Below, in pieces: positions 10,253 through 24,000 of a DNA stretch of 64,000 bases. The position numbers were made by a program, and so were the translations under genes. Below the pieces are notes generated by a model that searched no databases, was not told the DNA's origin, and saw only the letters and a list, made by a program, of their open reading frames with translations. Location of the stretch: assembly GCA_027625915.1 (NCBI GenBank), contig JANTQA010000029.1, positions 8,432,001 through 8,496,000 of the forward strand, given 5' to 3'. The first letter of the stretch is position 1, and every line of letters begins with the position of its first letter. The stretch is from Anaeramoeba flamelloides. Taxonomy: Eukaryota; Metamonada; Anaeramoebidae.

Positions 10253-13200
10253 ATGAAAGTTTTACTTTTTATTTGTTTTTGTCTTTTTCTAAGCTCTGTG
10301 CTTTGTATTGAATGTAAATTTAATGAATATGATTTTACCAAGTTAGATAAAAAGTAATCCTCAATTCAATTTTTTTTTTTTTTCTTTTTGTTTCCCTCAT
10401 TTAACAAAAAAACAAACTGAAAACATGTCTTTTTAAAAATTGAATAGTTTGTTCACTATCAAAGAACCTATTGGAGATTCTGGTTATAATTATATTTACT
10501 ATGAAAAGATTTGTTCCAAAATTGATGGTGGTATTGATAAAGATGTATGTGGCTGTTGCCAAACAACCTATGAATCTGGTGATGTAATTTCAATCCAACT
10601 TGATGAAAGCCATGGCGGTGGTACAGGTTATTGTAGAAATGTAGGTCCAGTTTCAACAAAACTTTTTTGATAATTTTATTTTTCCGAAATTTTTTTGTTG
10701 TTATTTTTTTGTTCAAAACTAAGAAACTTTTTTTTTTTCTTCTTTTCTTTTTTTTAATTTTTATTTATTTTTTTTTTTTTTTTCTTATTCTCATTGTTTT
10801 TCAATTATAGATCGGATCTAATGAACACAACAACTTTAAGTATATTGGTAATTATTTTATTTTCTCTTTAATTCTTTTACCGGCTCTCTTTCACTTTTCA
10901 ACCCAATATTTTTCCAAACAAAGAATAAAATATTTATTCAAAAATCACGACTCAAGCTTTTTTTCAAGAATTGTTATTCAAAAAAGAGATTTTTTTTGAA
11001 TATACCTTTTATTTTTTTGTGACGAGCACCCCAAAGAATTAAAAATTAATTTTTTTCTTCACCACCTAAATAATCAACATTTTGCTTTTAATTTTTTTTA
11101 TTTTTAATTTTTAATTTTTTCAACTAATTTCTATTTGAATAACAAACTGTAAAACAGACTCAAGTGATCATAGTAAAGGAGTGTATATTCTCCATGATGG
11201 TGGTGTTTATGGAAAACAAACTAGACTTTTTATTAAATGTAACAAAGATTATCCAGATGGAAAACTTACCAATGTTGTTCAATATAAAGATGGAGTGACT
11301 CAATATAATATCACATTAGAAGCCTCTGACGCATGTATTAGCGATGACAAAAAAGACACCGGATCTAAAGGATTATCAGGTGGTGCTATATTTCTTATTA
11401 TGTAAACAATTTTCTTTTTTTTTTTTTTTTTTTTTTTCTCTTTGATACTTTACCTATAATTCAACCAAACCAAATTTTTTGCCATGACGCAATTCAGATA
11501 AATTTTCATCAATTTGAACTTCAATTTACATTTTTTTTTTACACACTAATTACACAAAATCTTTCCAAAAATTTCATTTAAAAGACTATTTCAAATATTA
11601 ACTACTTTTTTAGTGCTACTTTGTCTTTAATCCAAGCAAATTTTTTTTCGATCTTTATTCAAAATGGAGTTAACCGTTGTGGAAAAAAAGTGAAAATGGA
11701 AAAAAAGTGAAACACGGTTTTTAATTGGGAACATTAAGAGAACCTGAAAATTCAAAGTAAGATCAATGAAAAAAAGAATAAATAAATAAATAAAGACAAA
11801 GTGAAGTATTCGCCACAATAACAGTTTTTTTATTAAATACTATCTTTTGGTATGGGTTTTTCTTTGACTGATCAATTATTAAAAATTTGTTCAAAAAATT
11901 GACTATTTTTGAGATCTCCAAAACCACAACAACAATTTGGATAAATCAAGTAGATTTAAATTGTATTTGTTGGGTTGATTGAAAATAATATAATGAGTTA
12001 TTATTTGAAGTTAATTGGTTTCTTCTTTTTATTGATTTTACTTTTCATTTTCAGGTTCTCTTAATGTTCCCAATTAAAAACTGTGTTTCACTTTTTTTCC
12101 AGTTTCACTTTTTTTCCAGTTTCACTTTTTTTCCACAATGGTAATATTTGAAATAGTCTTTTAAATGGGAAACGAAGTAAAAATTTTGACAGAACTAAAT
12201 TAAGTTTAGAATGATTTTAATGACTGAGCCTATACATTCTAACTGTGCTTATTCACTCTTTTAATTAGAATTTACGAATTTTGTCACTTCAAAATTCACT
12301 TTTTAACAGACAAAATGTTTTTATTAACATTTAACCCTTGTCCTTAACAATAAATCGATTCCAAATGAAATATAAACTAAAATTCAAAATTTTCCACACA
12401 GCTAAAACGTTCCAAACAATCACAATAATACAATTTCATTGAAATTGGAGATAATTTTGATTTTTGTAAAATATGAAAATCATTTTTTCATCTTTTAGTT
12501 TTTGTTTTCATTTCATTGTTTGAATTACGTAATTTGCTTCGTTGGATCAAAATTTTTCTACAAGGTTTATATTATGTTAAAGTTTAGTTGTTCCAAATAG
12601 AAGAACTCAAATAAAATTAGTTGGTAGTATCTAACCATTTGATCGATCAATATTCCTAATAGAATTTAAACAAATTTACTAATGTATTTTTTTGTTTTGC
12701 TCTCTCCAAAATTTTTAACACACCCTTGATTTATTAGTATTGATAATTATTTATTTATTGTTTTGTGAGTATTGTAATTTATAAAAGGGTGTTAACATTT
12801 CAATTAGTGAATGGTTCTAATTTGGTATTTCTTCTAGAATTGATTAAATAAGTTTTTTTTTTCACAAATCGAATTTTGGTGTGTTAAAAATTTTGAATTG
12901 GGGTTTAAATTTGAGAAAATTTGTTTGAATTTATCAGCACAGTTATAAAATTCGGATAAATTCACAACACATTAGAGCTTTTTTTCAAATAAAAAAAGAA
13001 ATTCATTATCAAAAAGTGAAAAATTCAAATTATTAAATAAATATTCATAAAAATGCTGAACAATCTAAATAGAGCAGTTTAATACCAAATTATTATTATT
13101 AAATTAATACTTTTTGGATTTTACAATTTTTGAAAATGACTTTAAAACTTATTTTTAAAAAAATCCGTTTGAAATAAGAAACGAATTTCTCAAAATATAT

Positions 13201-13647
13201 ATATCCAATCACATAATTTAAGGAAATTTATTTTACTAAATAAAGTGGAAAAAGTGCAATTAATTTTTTTTTTTTTTAATAGATCATAGTTTATCAAAAT
13301 TACAAAACTAAAACAATCTAATTGATTCATTTTACTTTTTAATTTTCTTGAATTTACCAACAATTAACAAATTGTTTTAAAAATTCTGTTCTTTTTTAAT
13401 TTTAATTTATATTTTTTTTTGTGTGTTCAATATATAAATTATTTAATTCCAATCTTATAGTTTCTTCTCTGGTGTAGGTGCTTACTTTATTTTTGGAATG
13501 CTAATTAATAAAGTCGCTAGAAAAAAAGAAGGTTCAGAAATTATTCCAAATTCATCATTCTGGAAATCATGGCCTGGTCTTATGGCTGATGGTGCTAGGT
13601 TACTGATGTGTAAAAAATCTTCTAAGAATTCATATGAAAGCTTTTAA
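10253..13647 (+). CDS. Type I membrane receptor of MRH / Atg27 / M6P-receptor kind
   Basis: Five exons: 10253-10353, 10448-10640, 10811-10847, 11158-11401, 13461-13647, summing to 762 nt (253 residues). An N-terminal signal peptide (about 1-19) is followed by a Cys-containing lumenal domain with Cys pairs at CGCC and GYC, VYILHDGG and RLFIKC. That arrangement matches mannose-6-phosphate-receptor-homology folds. A single membrane helix (about 184-208) precedes a basic cytosolic tail (KVARKKEGSEIIPN, then FW). The last four residues YESF form a YxxPhi adaptor-sorting signal, as in Atg27-type proteins. The likely role is sorting between Golgi and endosome/lysosome or in autophagy traffic. The last intron (2059 bp) holds MITEs G1 and B4. 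A 56-nt T run (13678-13733) follows the stop. The choice between Atg27 and M6P-receptor ancestry is open. Confidence 0.88.
11575..12167. repeat. Foldback MITE family G, copy G1
   Basis: A 593-bp element inside the receptor gene's last intron. Its 26-bp ends (CATTTAAAAGACTATTTC and onward) are perfect inverted repeats. A second inner inverted pair lies at about 11676-11758 and 12052-12135. The right arm has three tandem copies of an 18-bp unit containing TTTCACTTTTTTTCC. Confidence 0.8.
12373..12907 (-). repeat. MITE family B, copy B4 (intronic)
   Basis: A 535-bp element, from TAAACTAAAATTCAAAATTT to the inverted end AAAATTTTGAATTGGGGTTT. It carries the core ATTTGATCGATCAATATT. It lies in the last intron of the receptor gene. 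Confidence 0.85.
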
Positions 13648-13673
13648 ATCTTATTATATTAAATTTTATTCTT

Positions 13674-13738
<65 letters not shown>

Positions 13739-16162
13739 TTTATATATTTTCTATATTAACTCGCTATGCTCAAAAATTTACTAACAAGAAAAAATTATTA
13801 AAATTAAGATATTAAAATAATTAAGAACTTTATATGTTTTTTTGAATTGCAACACTTATTTTAATTTAATTTTTTTTATTGTTAGCAATTTTTTTTTTAA
13901 ATCGTTTTTAAGAAACAAAATGATATGAAGAACAAAAATTATAATACATATTTTAAAAATAAATTAATAATTAAAAAAAAATTTTTTCTTTTTCTTTAAT
14001 TTTTTTTTCTTTTTTTTTCTTTTATTTATTTCTTAAAACGGTAAATTGGTGACAAAGATTGGTCCAAGTAAACCTACAGAGATACCAAACCATCATAGAT
14101 CCTGAATTGATACTAAATTTTTAAATGAAGATAAAATATTATTCTCTACATTGTACATGATATTTAAAATTGTTTAAAAATTTTTGTTAAGGGTTAATTA
14201 CATTTTTATTTAAATTTTTAATTTGAAATAATTTAATTTTCTCTCAGAAAGTGGATGTTTACTTTTTAATAACTTTTTTTTTGATTAGATTTAATTTTTA
14301 AACAATTCTTTTTGTGAATATTAAAGTTTAGTTTTAATTTATTTTTAAATAATAAGTTAAATTTAGATATAATTGAATTAATCTTAAATTATGTGAATAT
14401 TAAAAATCATAAAATAAAACAGTTATTAATATTATTCGTAATAAAAAAAGTGAAGTTAATTCAATAAATTGAAGTATAAACAAAACACATTTAAACTTAT
14501 TAAAAAATTAAACCCACCGAATTTAACTTTTCACGTCCACACAAAAACCTTGCATTTTATAGGCACTGGTAGGCAAATATTAGTATAAAATGGAAATAAA
14601 TAGAAAATATTGAACAAATTAAAAAACAGAAATTATTTGGTAAAACTAAAATTTCTAAAAACCCCAATCAAAAACTCTCGAAATTTTAATAAAGAGTGGA
14701 AATTTTCTTCATATTTTAAAATAATTCAGAAGCAATAAGAAAAAAATAGATTTTAGAACATTGAAATAACCCAGATCAAAAATCCACAGTATAATTCCTT
14801 GTATTCAATCCATTATATGTGGTATATTTTGATGTTCAGATTATCTAAATGATAATCATTGTGATTTATATTCTTGGTGTTTTTTTTTTTTTTTTTTTTT
14901 TTTTTAATAAATACATACTAATTTCTAGATAATTTAGTACGTTTTTAGGGTATTTCCCAACATTAAAATTGTTAGAAAAAATCTTTCAATAGAACTTCAA
15001 TTTAAAAAAAATTAATAAAATAAAATACAAATATCGAATAAATAAATGGATTCTCTATCATATTTCGAAATCTAGGTATATATCAACTCTTTTTGAAAGT
15101 ATAAATTTGAGAAAATATAATTTCATCTATTAAAATAAGAACATTTTTTGATATTCTTCAAAATATTTAGGTACTACAACCAAGATAAAATTTCCATCAG
15201 AAAAGATTAATCATTTACAAAAATTTAACTTTTTAATAACTTCACATATAATAAAGATTAAGATTTTATATTGATCTTAGACCAAAAATTATTTTTTCAA
15301 GATATTTTTCAATTTTCGTTTCAAAATGATTTTTTCATCAGGATTTTTTTCTAATTAGATATTAATTTATTTTTCTTTATAAAGTAGTCATTTTTTTATC
15401 TTTTTAATGTATTGTAAATTCAATAAATATCTTTCAAAAATGGGATAAATACTTTTCGGTAATAGAGAATGATATTTTTATCTTGAAAAAAAAATTTTTT
15501 TTGATTGTTCTGTTTTTTTTTTTTTTAGAAGCATTAGAAATATGTTATACTAAAGGGACTCTACCCAATAACAACTTACTTTAATCTTAGACTTATTCTT
15601 GATATATGTTAATCAATGCATGGTTAAATGTGAAAAAACACTTAATCTTCCTCTAGGAATATTTTGAATACGTTATTTTTTTTTTTTCTCAAACTCATAG
15701 AGTATTTAGGTATATTCCTTAGAACCCAAAATATCACAATTACCTCGAAAAAAAAAATTTTGAATTTGAATGATTATCAAATGATTTTATTATATAGAAT
15801 TTATAAAAAATTATCTGTGTAAAAAAATTTTAAATTAAAAAGTGTATAGTTATAGAATTAAAAAAATAGCTTGAAACAAATTTTCAAAATTGAAAATTTT
15901 TTCTTGATTCTTATGATTTTATTATTTTACAATCGAAATTTTGCCAAAAAAAAAAAAATAGTTTTTTTTGAAAAGTTTGTTAGACATCAAAAGTTTCTTA
16001 CTTTTAATGATTAAAACATATAATAGTTCACGGAAGTTTTTTGGTTCCCTTTGCACCTCAACTTGGCCTAAAACACTTGATTAAATAATTTATTCATTAC
16101 AAAAGATAATTTAACATTTCATAGAAAATTTATTTTTTTCATTGAATTACCATTCAATAGCA

Positions 16163-16193
<31 letters not shown>

Positions 16194-17186
16194 ATTCTTA
16201 AAAATTAATTTTTTTAAAAAAATATAGTTTCTTTTTCATTGTAAAATATGGAAATTTAAAACAAGCATTTTTTTCAAATTTAAATTAATTTGGCAAATAG
16301 TTCGAGTCAGATTAATAATTGATATTTTTTATTAATTTTTACTATTTTTTAATTTTTGACTTTTTAAAATCTATACATAAAATAAACAATATTATTGGAT
16401 AATTGACCATATATTAAAAAATTATTTTCCAATATCTGGATTAATTTAGATTGATAAATTCAATTTTTACAAATATTGTTATCAATTTTTTTTACAATAA
16501 CAAAATTCAAAAAAAAAAGTTGGTTTCGGAGATTATTTTATTATCTTTCAATAAAATTTAAAAGTTATTTAAAAAAAATTTTTTTTTAAATTTTTTTTTT
16601 AAAATTTTCGGTTTATCGCTATATCTATTAAAAAAGTTTTTATTTGTTTAATTCCAATATAATAAATGAAGTTATTTTATATTTTTATTTTGTTTTGTTT
16701 TTTCGATATTTCCTATTGTTTAAATAAAAGTTTTTGAAAATTATTCATATTAAACTTTTAATTTGGTAGAAATAAATGAATTTTCTTTTTCTCTTGATTC
16801 AATATTAATTATATATTTTATCTAAAAAATTGAAATTTTCTCAGTAATATATTTTTTGATTTATATTTTTTATCATTAAAAAAAAAATATTTTTTGATGG
16901 TTATTATTAATAAATCAATATATGAAGTTTTGAATTTGTATTATTGTAATATAATTTCTTATTTCAAAAATTAAAAAAATAATAATATTCTCTGGTAAAA
17001 AAAGTAAAAATGCTAATATTTATTTTTTTTCCAATTTCAAAAAAAAAATCATTAAAATAACTACTTTATCTTTTAAGTTTTTTGACTTTTTATTATATTT
17101 CAAATCTGGATTAAAAACAAATAAGAAAATAAATACATTAGTACACCAATATCATTTTAAATTTGTTATTGGAAACTTGATGAAAT

Positions 17187-17271
17187 TTAGGCAAATCTGG
17201 GGTGACAAGGGATATATGGATAGTCAGAGCCATTGGCATATTTTAAACATAATTTGGTTTTCTTGAAAAGT
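17187..17271 (-). CDS. Candidate orphan terminal exon, minus strand
   Basis: A short GC-richer island. On the minus strand, acceptor-like AACACAG is followed by a frame of 27 codons to TAA that includes LKYANGSDYPYIPCHPRFA, a natural-looking composition. The plus strand is also open here for about 28 codons (GDKGYMDSQSHWH), so strand is uncertain. No partner exon was found. Not recognised. Confidence 0.25.
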
Positions 17272-17544
17272 CTGTGTTTTTTCTTTATTTGCAAAAATTA
17301 AACGGATAATCATATTATTTATGGTGCTGATTACACTTTAGTATTATTAACTGATATTACGTTTTTATATGGGAATCTTTAGGCTTTCCTTTGGGGAAAG
17401 TTAATTAAAAAAAGAGTAATTTATACTTAAAATATTTAAAAAATATAGAACTTATGTTTAATGATATCCTAAAGAATTCAGGTAATAAATAATTTTAAAA
17501 TTGAAATATAATAGGTTACTTTACACAGGTCTAATAATTATGAT

Positions 17545-17790
17545 AATGTGCATGTTAACTGTTAATTGTAAAATAAAAAGATCAAAATTTTCATTCACCT
17601 TTCCAAAAAAAACCCAGTTCTCAAGAATTGAAAAAAATCATCAAAAGTCCCCAATTCTCAAAAGGAGAAAATTAAAAATTTAAACTGATTTTAATAATAA
17701 AAAATTGAAAAGTCAATGATTTCAAATATCTTTTTTCATAAGCTGAATGAAAATTTTGTTTCCTTTATTTTGAAACAAATCGTATAATTC
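17545..17790 (+). repeat. Dispersed repeat family K, copy K1
   Basis: Similar in order and sequence to 45935-46175, for example TTAATTGTAAAATAAAAA followed by TCAAAATTTTCATT, and later GAAAATTTTGTT..TTTATTTTGAAACAAAT. The reading frame starting nearby (17501-17683) is largely this repeat and is not called a gene. Confidence 0.6.
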
Positions 17791-17910
17791 AAGTTTTCTC
17801 AAAAACAACAAAATCTCACATTTTTATAGATACTGTTCTCCATTTTATGAAGAAATTTTGAATCAATGAAATATTGAAAAGATCAAAACATATTTTACAC
17901 ATGTTTATAT

Positions 17911-18108
17911 ATGATATCTAAGTTACACAGTACCCCCTTATGCAATTGGAGCTTTTATAATTCAAGTAAAATCTTCTTTTTTTGGATTCTTGAGAGATAC
18001 AGTGATATCAATAAACGATATTGGAAACGCGAGTATAAAATAAAAGTTAATTATTTTTTTCAGACTTGGGTATTTGAAGATAAGATGACGAGACATGTGT
18101 GTACTTAG
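17911..18108 (+). CDS. Unassigned small reading frame upstream of the flippase
   Basis: A frame of up to 65 residues, the later part of which (LERYSDINKRYWKREYKIK, then FFQTWVFEDKMTRHVCT) has protein-like composition and higher GC than its surroundings. A TTACACAG acceptor lies at its start (about 17930). It could be a terminal exon of an unrecognised gene or a relic. No domain is recognised. Confidence 0.25.
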   Translation: MISKLHSTPLCNWSFYNSSKIFFFWILERYSDINKRYWKREYKIKVNYFFQTWVFEDKMTRHVCT

Positions 18109-18419
18109 TTTAGATACAAATTGACTTTACAGGTTAGATCTTGAATTAATGGAACAGGTTCAAAAATATTAAATCGTTTTTTGGACACCTGTTTTGAAAT
18201 TTATTAAGAATAAATATATTTCAAGAATTCTCAAAAGAAGTAAAAACTTTTTTAATTATTATATTGATTTATCATGAAATATAAAAACTTCTAAAGCTTA
18301 AATAAGCAATTTTCCTGTTGTATTTACTTTTTTCAATTTTCCCCAAATTCTCCTCATTAATTAATTATTTTTTACTTTTTCTTTTTCTTTTTTTAAACAA
18401 TAAACTCATTTTTTGAGAT

Positions 18420-21022
18420 ATGAGTCACGTAAACTTTCTTTTCAACTTCCCCAAAAGAATTTACAAAAGAACAAAAATTTCTTTATACCTTCTCTTTTTC
18501 GTTTAAAAAAAAAAAAAAAAAAAACAAAAAAAAAAAAAAATTTTAAAACAAAAGGGAGACTCAGAAAAATCAAGAGATATAATTGTTCCTCCACCTGAAT
18601 TTGAAAATTCAAAGGAACAACCATTTTGTGACAATTCAGTCATTACTTCTCATTATACGCTACTCAATTTCTTACCAAAGAATCTTTTTGAACAGGTTTT
18701 TACACTTTTTTCCTTTTTTTTCAGAATATTCTCTTTTAATTCTTTTTTTTTTTTTTCTTTTCATTCGACTTTGTTCCTTTGACTTAATGTTTCTTTTTTT
18801 TCAAACGATCTTTTAAATATAAAATAGTTTCGAAGATTAGCAAATTTTTATTTTCTTATTATCATTATTCTTGAGTAACGCCTTTTAAATTCCTTTCTTT
18901 TTCTTTTTCTTTGAATTATCATTTAAAGAAAAAAATATAATTTTTTTTTCATAAATAATTTTTCTTTCTTTTTTCAAAACTTGAGAACTAATTTTTTTGA
19001 TCTCTTTTTTCGAATGATTTCCAAAAAAAAAACACAAAAATACAAACACAACCAAAAATAAAGGTATTTTCCATTTTCTCCCTTAGTACCAACCTTTTCG
19101 CTTTTACCCTTATTGTTTGTATTGGGTTTAACTGCCCTTCGTGAGGCATTTGAAGATTACCAGAGACACAAGTCTGATCGAGAGATTAATAATGCAAATG
19201 CACGAGTCTTCAAAGATGGCGAGTTTAGGGATACCAAATGGATCGACATTCAAGTTGGGGACATCATCAAAATTCAAACACATGAATTTTTCCCCGCAGA
19301 CATTTTCCTGTTGAGCTCAAGTGAGCCACAAAGCATGTGCTACATTGACACATGTAACCTTGACGGTGAAACCAATCTTAAGGTCAGACAGGGGCTACGT
19401 GAAATCGCCGAATTTGATAGTGAATTAACCCTTGGCGAATTATCGGCAGAAATGCACACAGAGAAGCCCAATAACAATTTGGACAACTTTGATGGTAATT
19501 TCACCGTTAAAGGGCAAGAGAAACTCTCCCTGTCAAATAACCAAATCTTGTTAAGGGGATGTGCTTTAAAAAATACCAAATGGATCATTGGGATTGTTGT
19601 CTTTACAGGGAAGGATACAAAGTTGGTGCAAAACTCAAAAGAGTCACCATCTAAACGTTCAACAATTGAAATTCAGCTTAATCCTAGATTAATCACAATC
19701 TTTGGATTTTTAGGTGCTATTGGCCTGATCGGCGCCATTTTGGGTGGAATGTGGCAATCAAATTGGTCAGGTAAAGCTTGGTATATGGGCGACCAAGTTA
19801 ACGATTCAAATTATCTTTCAGGCATTTGGATTGGAGTCTTTGGTTTCTTTAGTTTCTTAATTGTTTGTAATGTCATGATCCCAATTTCATTATATGTCAC
19901 ATTAGTAAGTTTATTTCCATTGAAATTCCTCTATTTTTTTTTTTTTTTTTTTTTTTTTCATTTCAAAAAAATTGGAATATCAGATCTGATTATTATTAAT
20001 ATTTTAAATATTCTTATTGAATATTATTGATCTATTAATAAACCAAACAAAAACCCTACCTTTAATTTTTTAGGAATTGGTAAAATTAGCTCAGTCTTAT
20101 TTTTTGAATTGGGATGTTGATATGTATCATGATGACACAGATACTCCAATGAAGGCTAGAACTTCAAATTTAACAGAAGATTTAGGATTAGTAAGAATTT
20201 TTAATTATTTTATTTTTTGTTATTTTTTATTTTTTGTTTGTTTGCTTAATATTCCCAAAAGTTTAAAAAAATTATTTGAAAAGAATATAAATAAATTATT
20301 TTACAAGAATAACAAATTATTTTAACAAGAACCAAAAATTTTAATTAAAATTTAAACACTAAAACAACAATTTACCTCGAATTAATTTTATCATCAAAAC
20401 AAAAAGAGCACTTTTTTTTGTTCTAATTCAATTTCTTTTTTGAAAATGATGAGGATTTTATTTTTGGCAGAAAAAAAATTAAACTATGAGAAATAAATTT
20501 ACTTTATTATTGATGTTATGATCTTAATTTATAATAAATAACACAAAAATTAATCCTTAAGTGAAAAAAATATTGTATTTTATTCTAAAGTTTTTTTATA
20601 GAGAATATAATATTATTGATTAAATAACAAATCTCCAAAACAAACCCCATTTCACTCATAGTTACCCATATAAAAATGAAAAATTCGCTTTTTTATTTCA
20701 ACCAATATAAGGTTAATTAGAAATAAGAGAAATAATAGAACTTAGATTAGAGTTGATATTCAGAAAAGAAATATCTTAACAAATAATAAATTTTTCCAAA
20801 AAAATTAAAATGTAAAAAAATATTTGGAACCTTATCAATGGAACCTATTGATGTAAAATTTCTCAACTTCTTGAGAGAAATGAAAATTTTGAACATTAAT
20901 ATTTTTTTAATAGTTAAATGTATTCATTTAAAAAAAATTACAAATCACCTTAATTTTCTTAATGTTTATTTGGTTTGTTTCAAAGGATTTTTTTTTTCAA
21001 ATTTAATTTTTAAAAAAATAAT

Positions 21023-21057
<35 letters not shown>

Positions 21058-24000
21058 GAGAAAAAGAAAAAAAAAATTTGAAGATAAAAAGAAAGAAAAA
21101 CAAAAATTAGAAAACAATGAAAAAGAAAAAGAAAAAGAAAAAGTTAGAAATTTATTCTGATCTACAAATTGAAAAATTATTTTACCAAGAATATTGGATA
21201 AAACGTATCGAATTTGTTTTTTTTCTACAATTAAACTATGTTAATAAAACTGAAAAAGAGTTTATATAATAATTGAATTTTATTTAATTATTTTTTATAA
21301 ACTTTAACAATTTTATTCTTCATTTTAATTAACTTTACCTGAAAAATAAATTCGTTCATTTTTAAAAATCAAAATTTAAAAGAAAATGATAAAAAATTTT
21401 TTACAAAATTCAAAAAGAAAAAAGCAAAGTTTCAAAAAAAAAAAAATCACTATAAAAAATTGATTAAATTAAATTCAATATATTATATCAAACTTTTTTC
21501 AAGGTCCCAATATAATTACATTTATAATTTTTTTTTACCCCACATTCCCAAAATTAGACAGAATCTAAACTCCAATTCAAAATTTTTAACACATCAAAAA
21601 TCAATTTTTGAAAAAAAAAAAATCGAATTTAATAACTTAGTGAAGAAATATCAAATTAGAACGATTCACTAATTGAAATGTTAACAATTGTTAATAAATT
21701 ACAATAATAGCAAAACAAAAAATATATAATTATCAATACTAATAAATTATCGTCTGTTAAAAATTTTGGAGAGAGCAAAACACAAAAAAAATATTATTAA
21801 ATTTGTTTAAATTCTATTAACAATTATTGATCGATCAAATGATTAGATACCCATCAACTAATTTTATTTGACTTCTTCTATTTTGAAAGAACTAAACTTT
21901 GACATAATATGAACCTGTTCAAAAAATTTTTTGATCGAACCAAATAGGTTACCTTATTTAAAAAATTAAACGAAAGCAAAAACAAAGATGAAAAAATGAT
22001 TTGAATATTTTTATAAAGATGAAAAATTATTTCCAATTTTAATGAAATTGTACTATTGTGATTCTTGGAACTTTTTTAGCTATGTTTAAAATTTTGGAAT
22101 TTTAGTTTAGATAATTTAGGAGATAAAAAAAATAAAATTTTTTAATTTCCAAAATAATAAATCCAAAAAAAACATACAAAATTCCTACATAATTGGTACA
22201 ATTTGCTAACTGATTATTACTAGAGCTAAAAATTTTAATTTGTATTCTTTCTACAATTAATTTAAAAATATTTAAAACACAAGTATCACGATAAAAAAAC
22301 GAATTTTGTAAAAATTTCCAACATTTCTTTTCGATTTACTTTTTATTTAATAATCGAAATAAATTTTTTTAAAAAAAAATCCAACAAATTACACAATGGT
22401 TTGGAGTCATTTAAAATTTGTATAAATCACAAAAACCCAATTTTGGTTAACTTTTTAACTATTTTAGATTTATTTATAAAAATGATTTTTAAAAACATAA
22501 TTAGAATTAAATATTTCATCTTCCAGAAATCACAATTTTTAAGATTGAAGATGTTTTTTAAACTAAAACAATTCCATTTTTTCTTCATGAAAAACAATAT
22601 AAATTTGAACTACCTTTTCAAGATTTGATTTTAAAGAACGCATTTCTGAAAAACAACCATAATGTTTTAAACTTTGATTCATCACCAATAAGTAAGAAAG
22701 AAAAAAATGATTCTCAAATTCTCAAATTAAATAAACCATTTTCCAGTCAAAGTGGTCCAGTTGTAGGGAGTGAAATAAATGTGTTTAAAGGGTTTGAATG
22801 GATATTAGGAAGAAAAATTTATTTTAAAATTCCAAAATTGAAAATCATTTTTTCTCTTTTTTACTTTTTCGATTGTTTTTTTTTTTTTTTTTACACGATG
22901 GTCACTTGGGTAAAAACATATTATTCTAATGTTACTAAAACAGTGAAAATTATTGTTGAGAAATCATATTGATTTCTATTGAAATTATTATTTGGATCTT
23001 CAATTGAAGATCAAAATTAACTTTGTTGCTTTTCTCAATAGGCAATGTAAGAATTTGAGTTTTTCAATTTTTTTAAGAAAATCTATTCTGTTATTACATT
23101 TACTTTATACAAATATCAACAATCCTTTGATGTGTATTATTCTACTTATTTTTTTGATTTGATCTTCAAAGGTCAATTATAAAAAAATAATTGATATTTG
23201 AAAAAAAAGTGTTGGGAATACCCCTTTGACTGAAACAAAGTTTATTTATCGTTCAGGAATTATTTTCTAATCATGGATTTTTTTTCAAGGCTTTATTAGA
23301 TATTTTAGTTTTTTTTAATTCAGATATCCAAGATTTTAATATTATTTTGATTTAAAAAAAAAAAATTTTTTTTAAAAATCAAGAATTGATGATTAAAGAC
23401 ATACCAATTATTATTTACACCCTAAATTACTCATACAAATAATTTCTATTTATACATCAACATAACAAAATTTTGATCAAAAAAAAATATATTTAATAAA
23501 ATAAAAATAGATTGATTATATTTTTTCTGATAAAACGGGAACTTTAACTTGCAATGTTATGGAATTTATGAAATGCACTGTTGGAGGAATTAGTTATGGT
23601 AATGGTATCACTGAAGTTGCTATGGCTGCTGCAAAAAGAAGAGGAATTAAACTTAAAGGACCAAAAAAAATCAAGGGCCAACCAGCATTTCAAGATGATT
23701 CCTTTTTAAAAAATTTGGAATCACACGAAACCTCCAAACTGATTCATGAATTTAATTTAATGATGGGAATTTGTCATACAGTCATTCCTGAAAAGGATCC
23801 TGAAGAACCTGATAATTATGATAAAATCAAATACCAAGCCGCATCGCCTGATGAAGGAGCCTTAGTTGATGCCGCAAGAATGTTTGGGTATACATTTTAT
23901 GATCGAACACCAACATCCATCAACATTGAGATCCAAGGTGAGTCCAATGAATACGAATTATTAAATGTCTTAGAGTTCAATTCCACAAGGAAGAGAATGT

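Larger units (their letters stand above)
13648..18419. other. Intergenic region before the flippase gene (4.8 kb)
   Basis: Extremely AT-rich with long T runs (13678-13733, about 14880-14905) and a (TA)n run at 16162-16191. Candidate exons lie at 17187-17271 (-) and 17911-18108 (+), and repeat K1 at 17545-17790. From 13740 to 17180 no gene, RNA or family repeat was recognised. Confidence 0.55.

Noticed and set aside
20838-21110. Plus-strand frame of 90 residues in flippase intron 5
   Set aside because: Falls in dispersed repeat H1 followed by a purine tract; no coding character.
22625-22972. Plus-strand frame of 115 residues in flippase intron 5
   Set aside because: Half of it is MITE A3, which occurs elsewhere without this frame.
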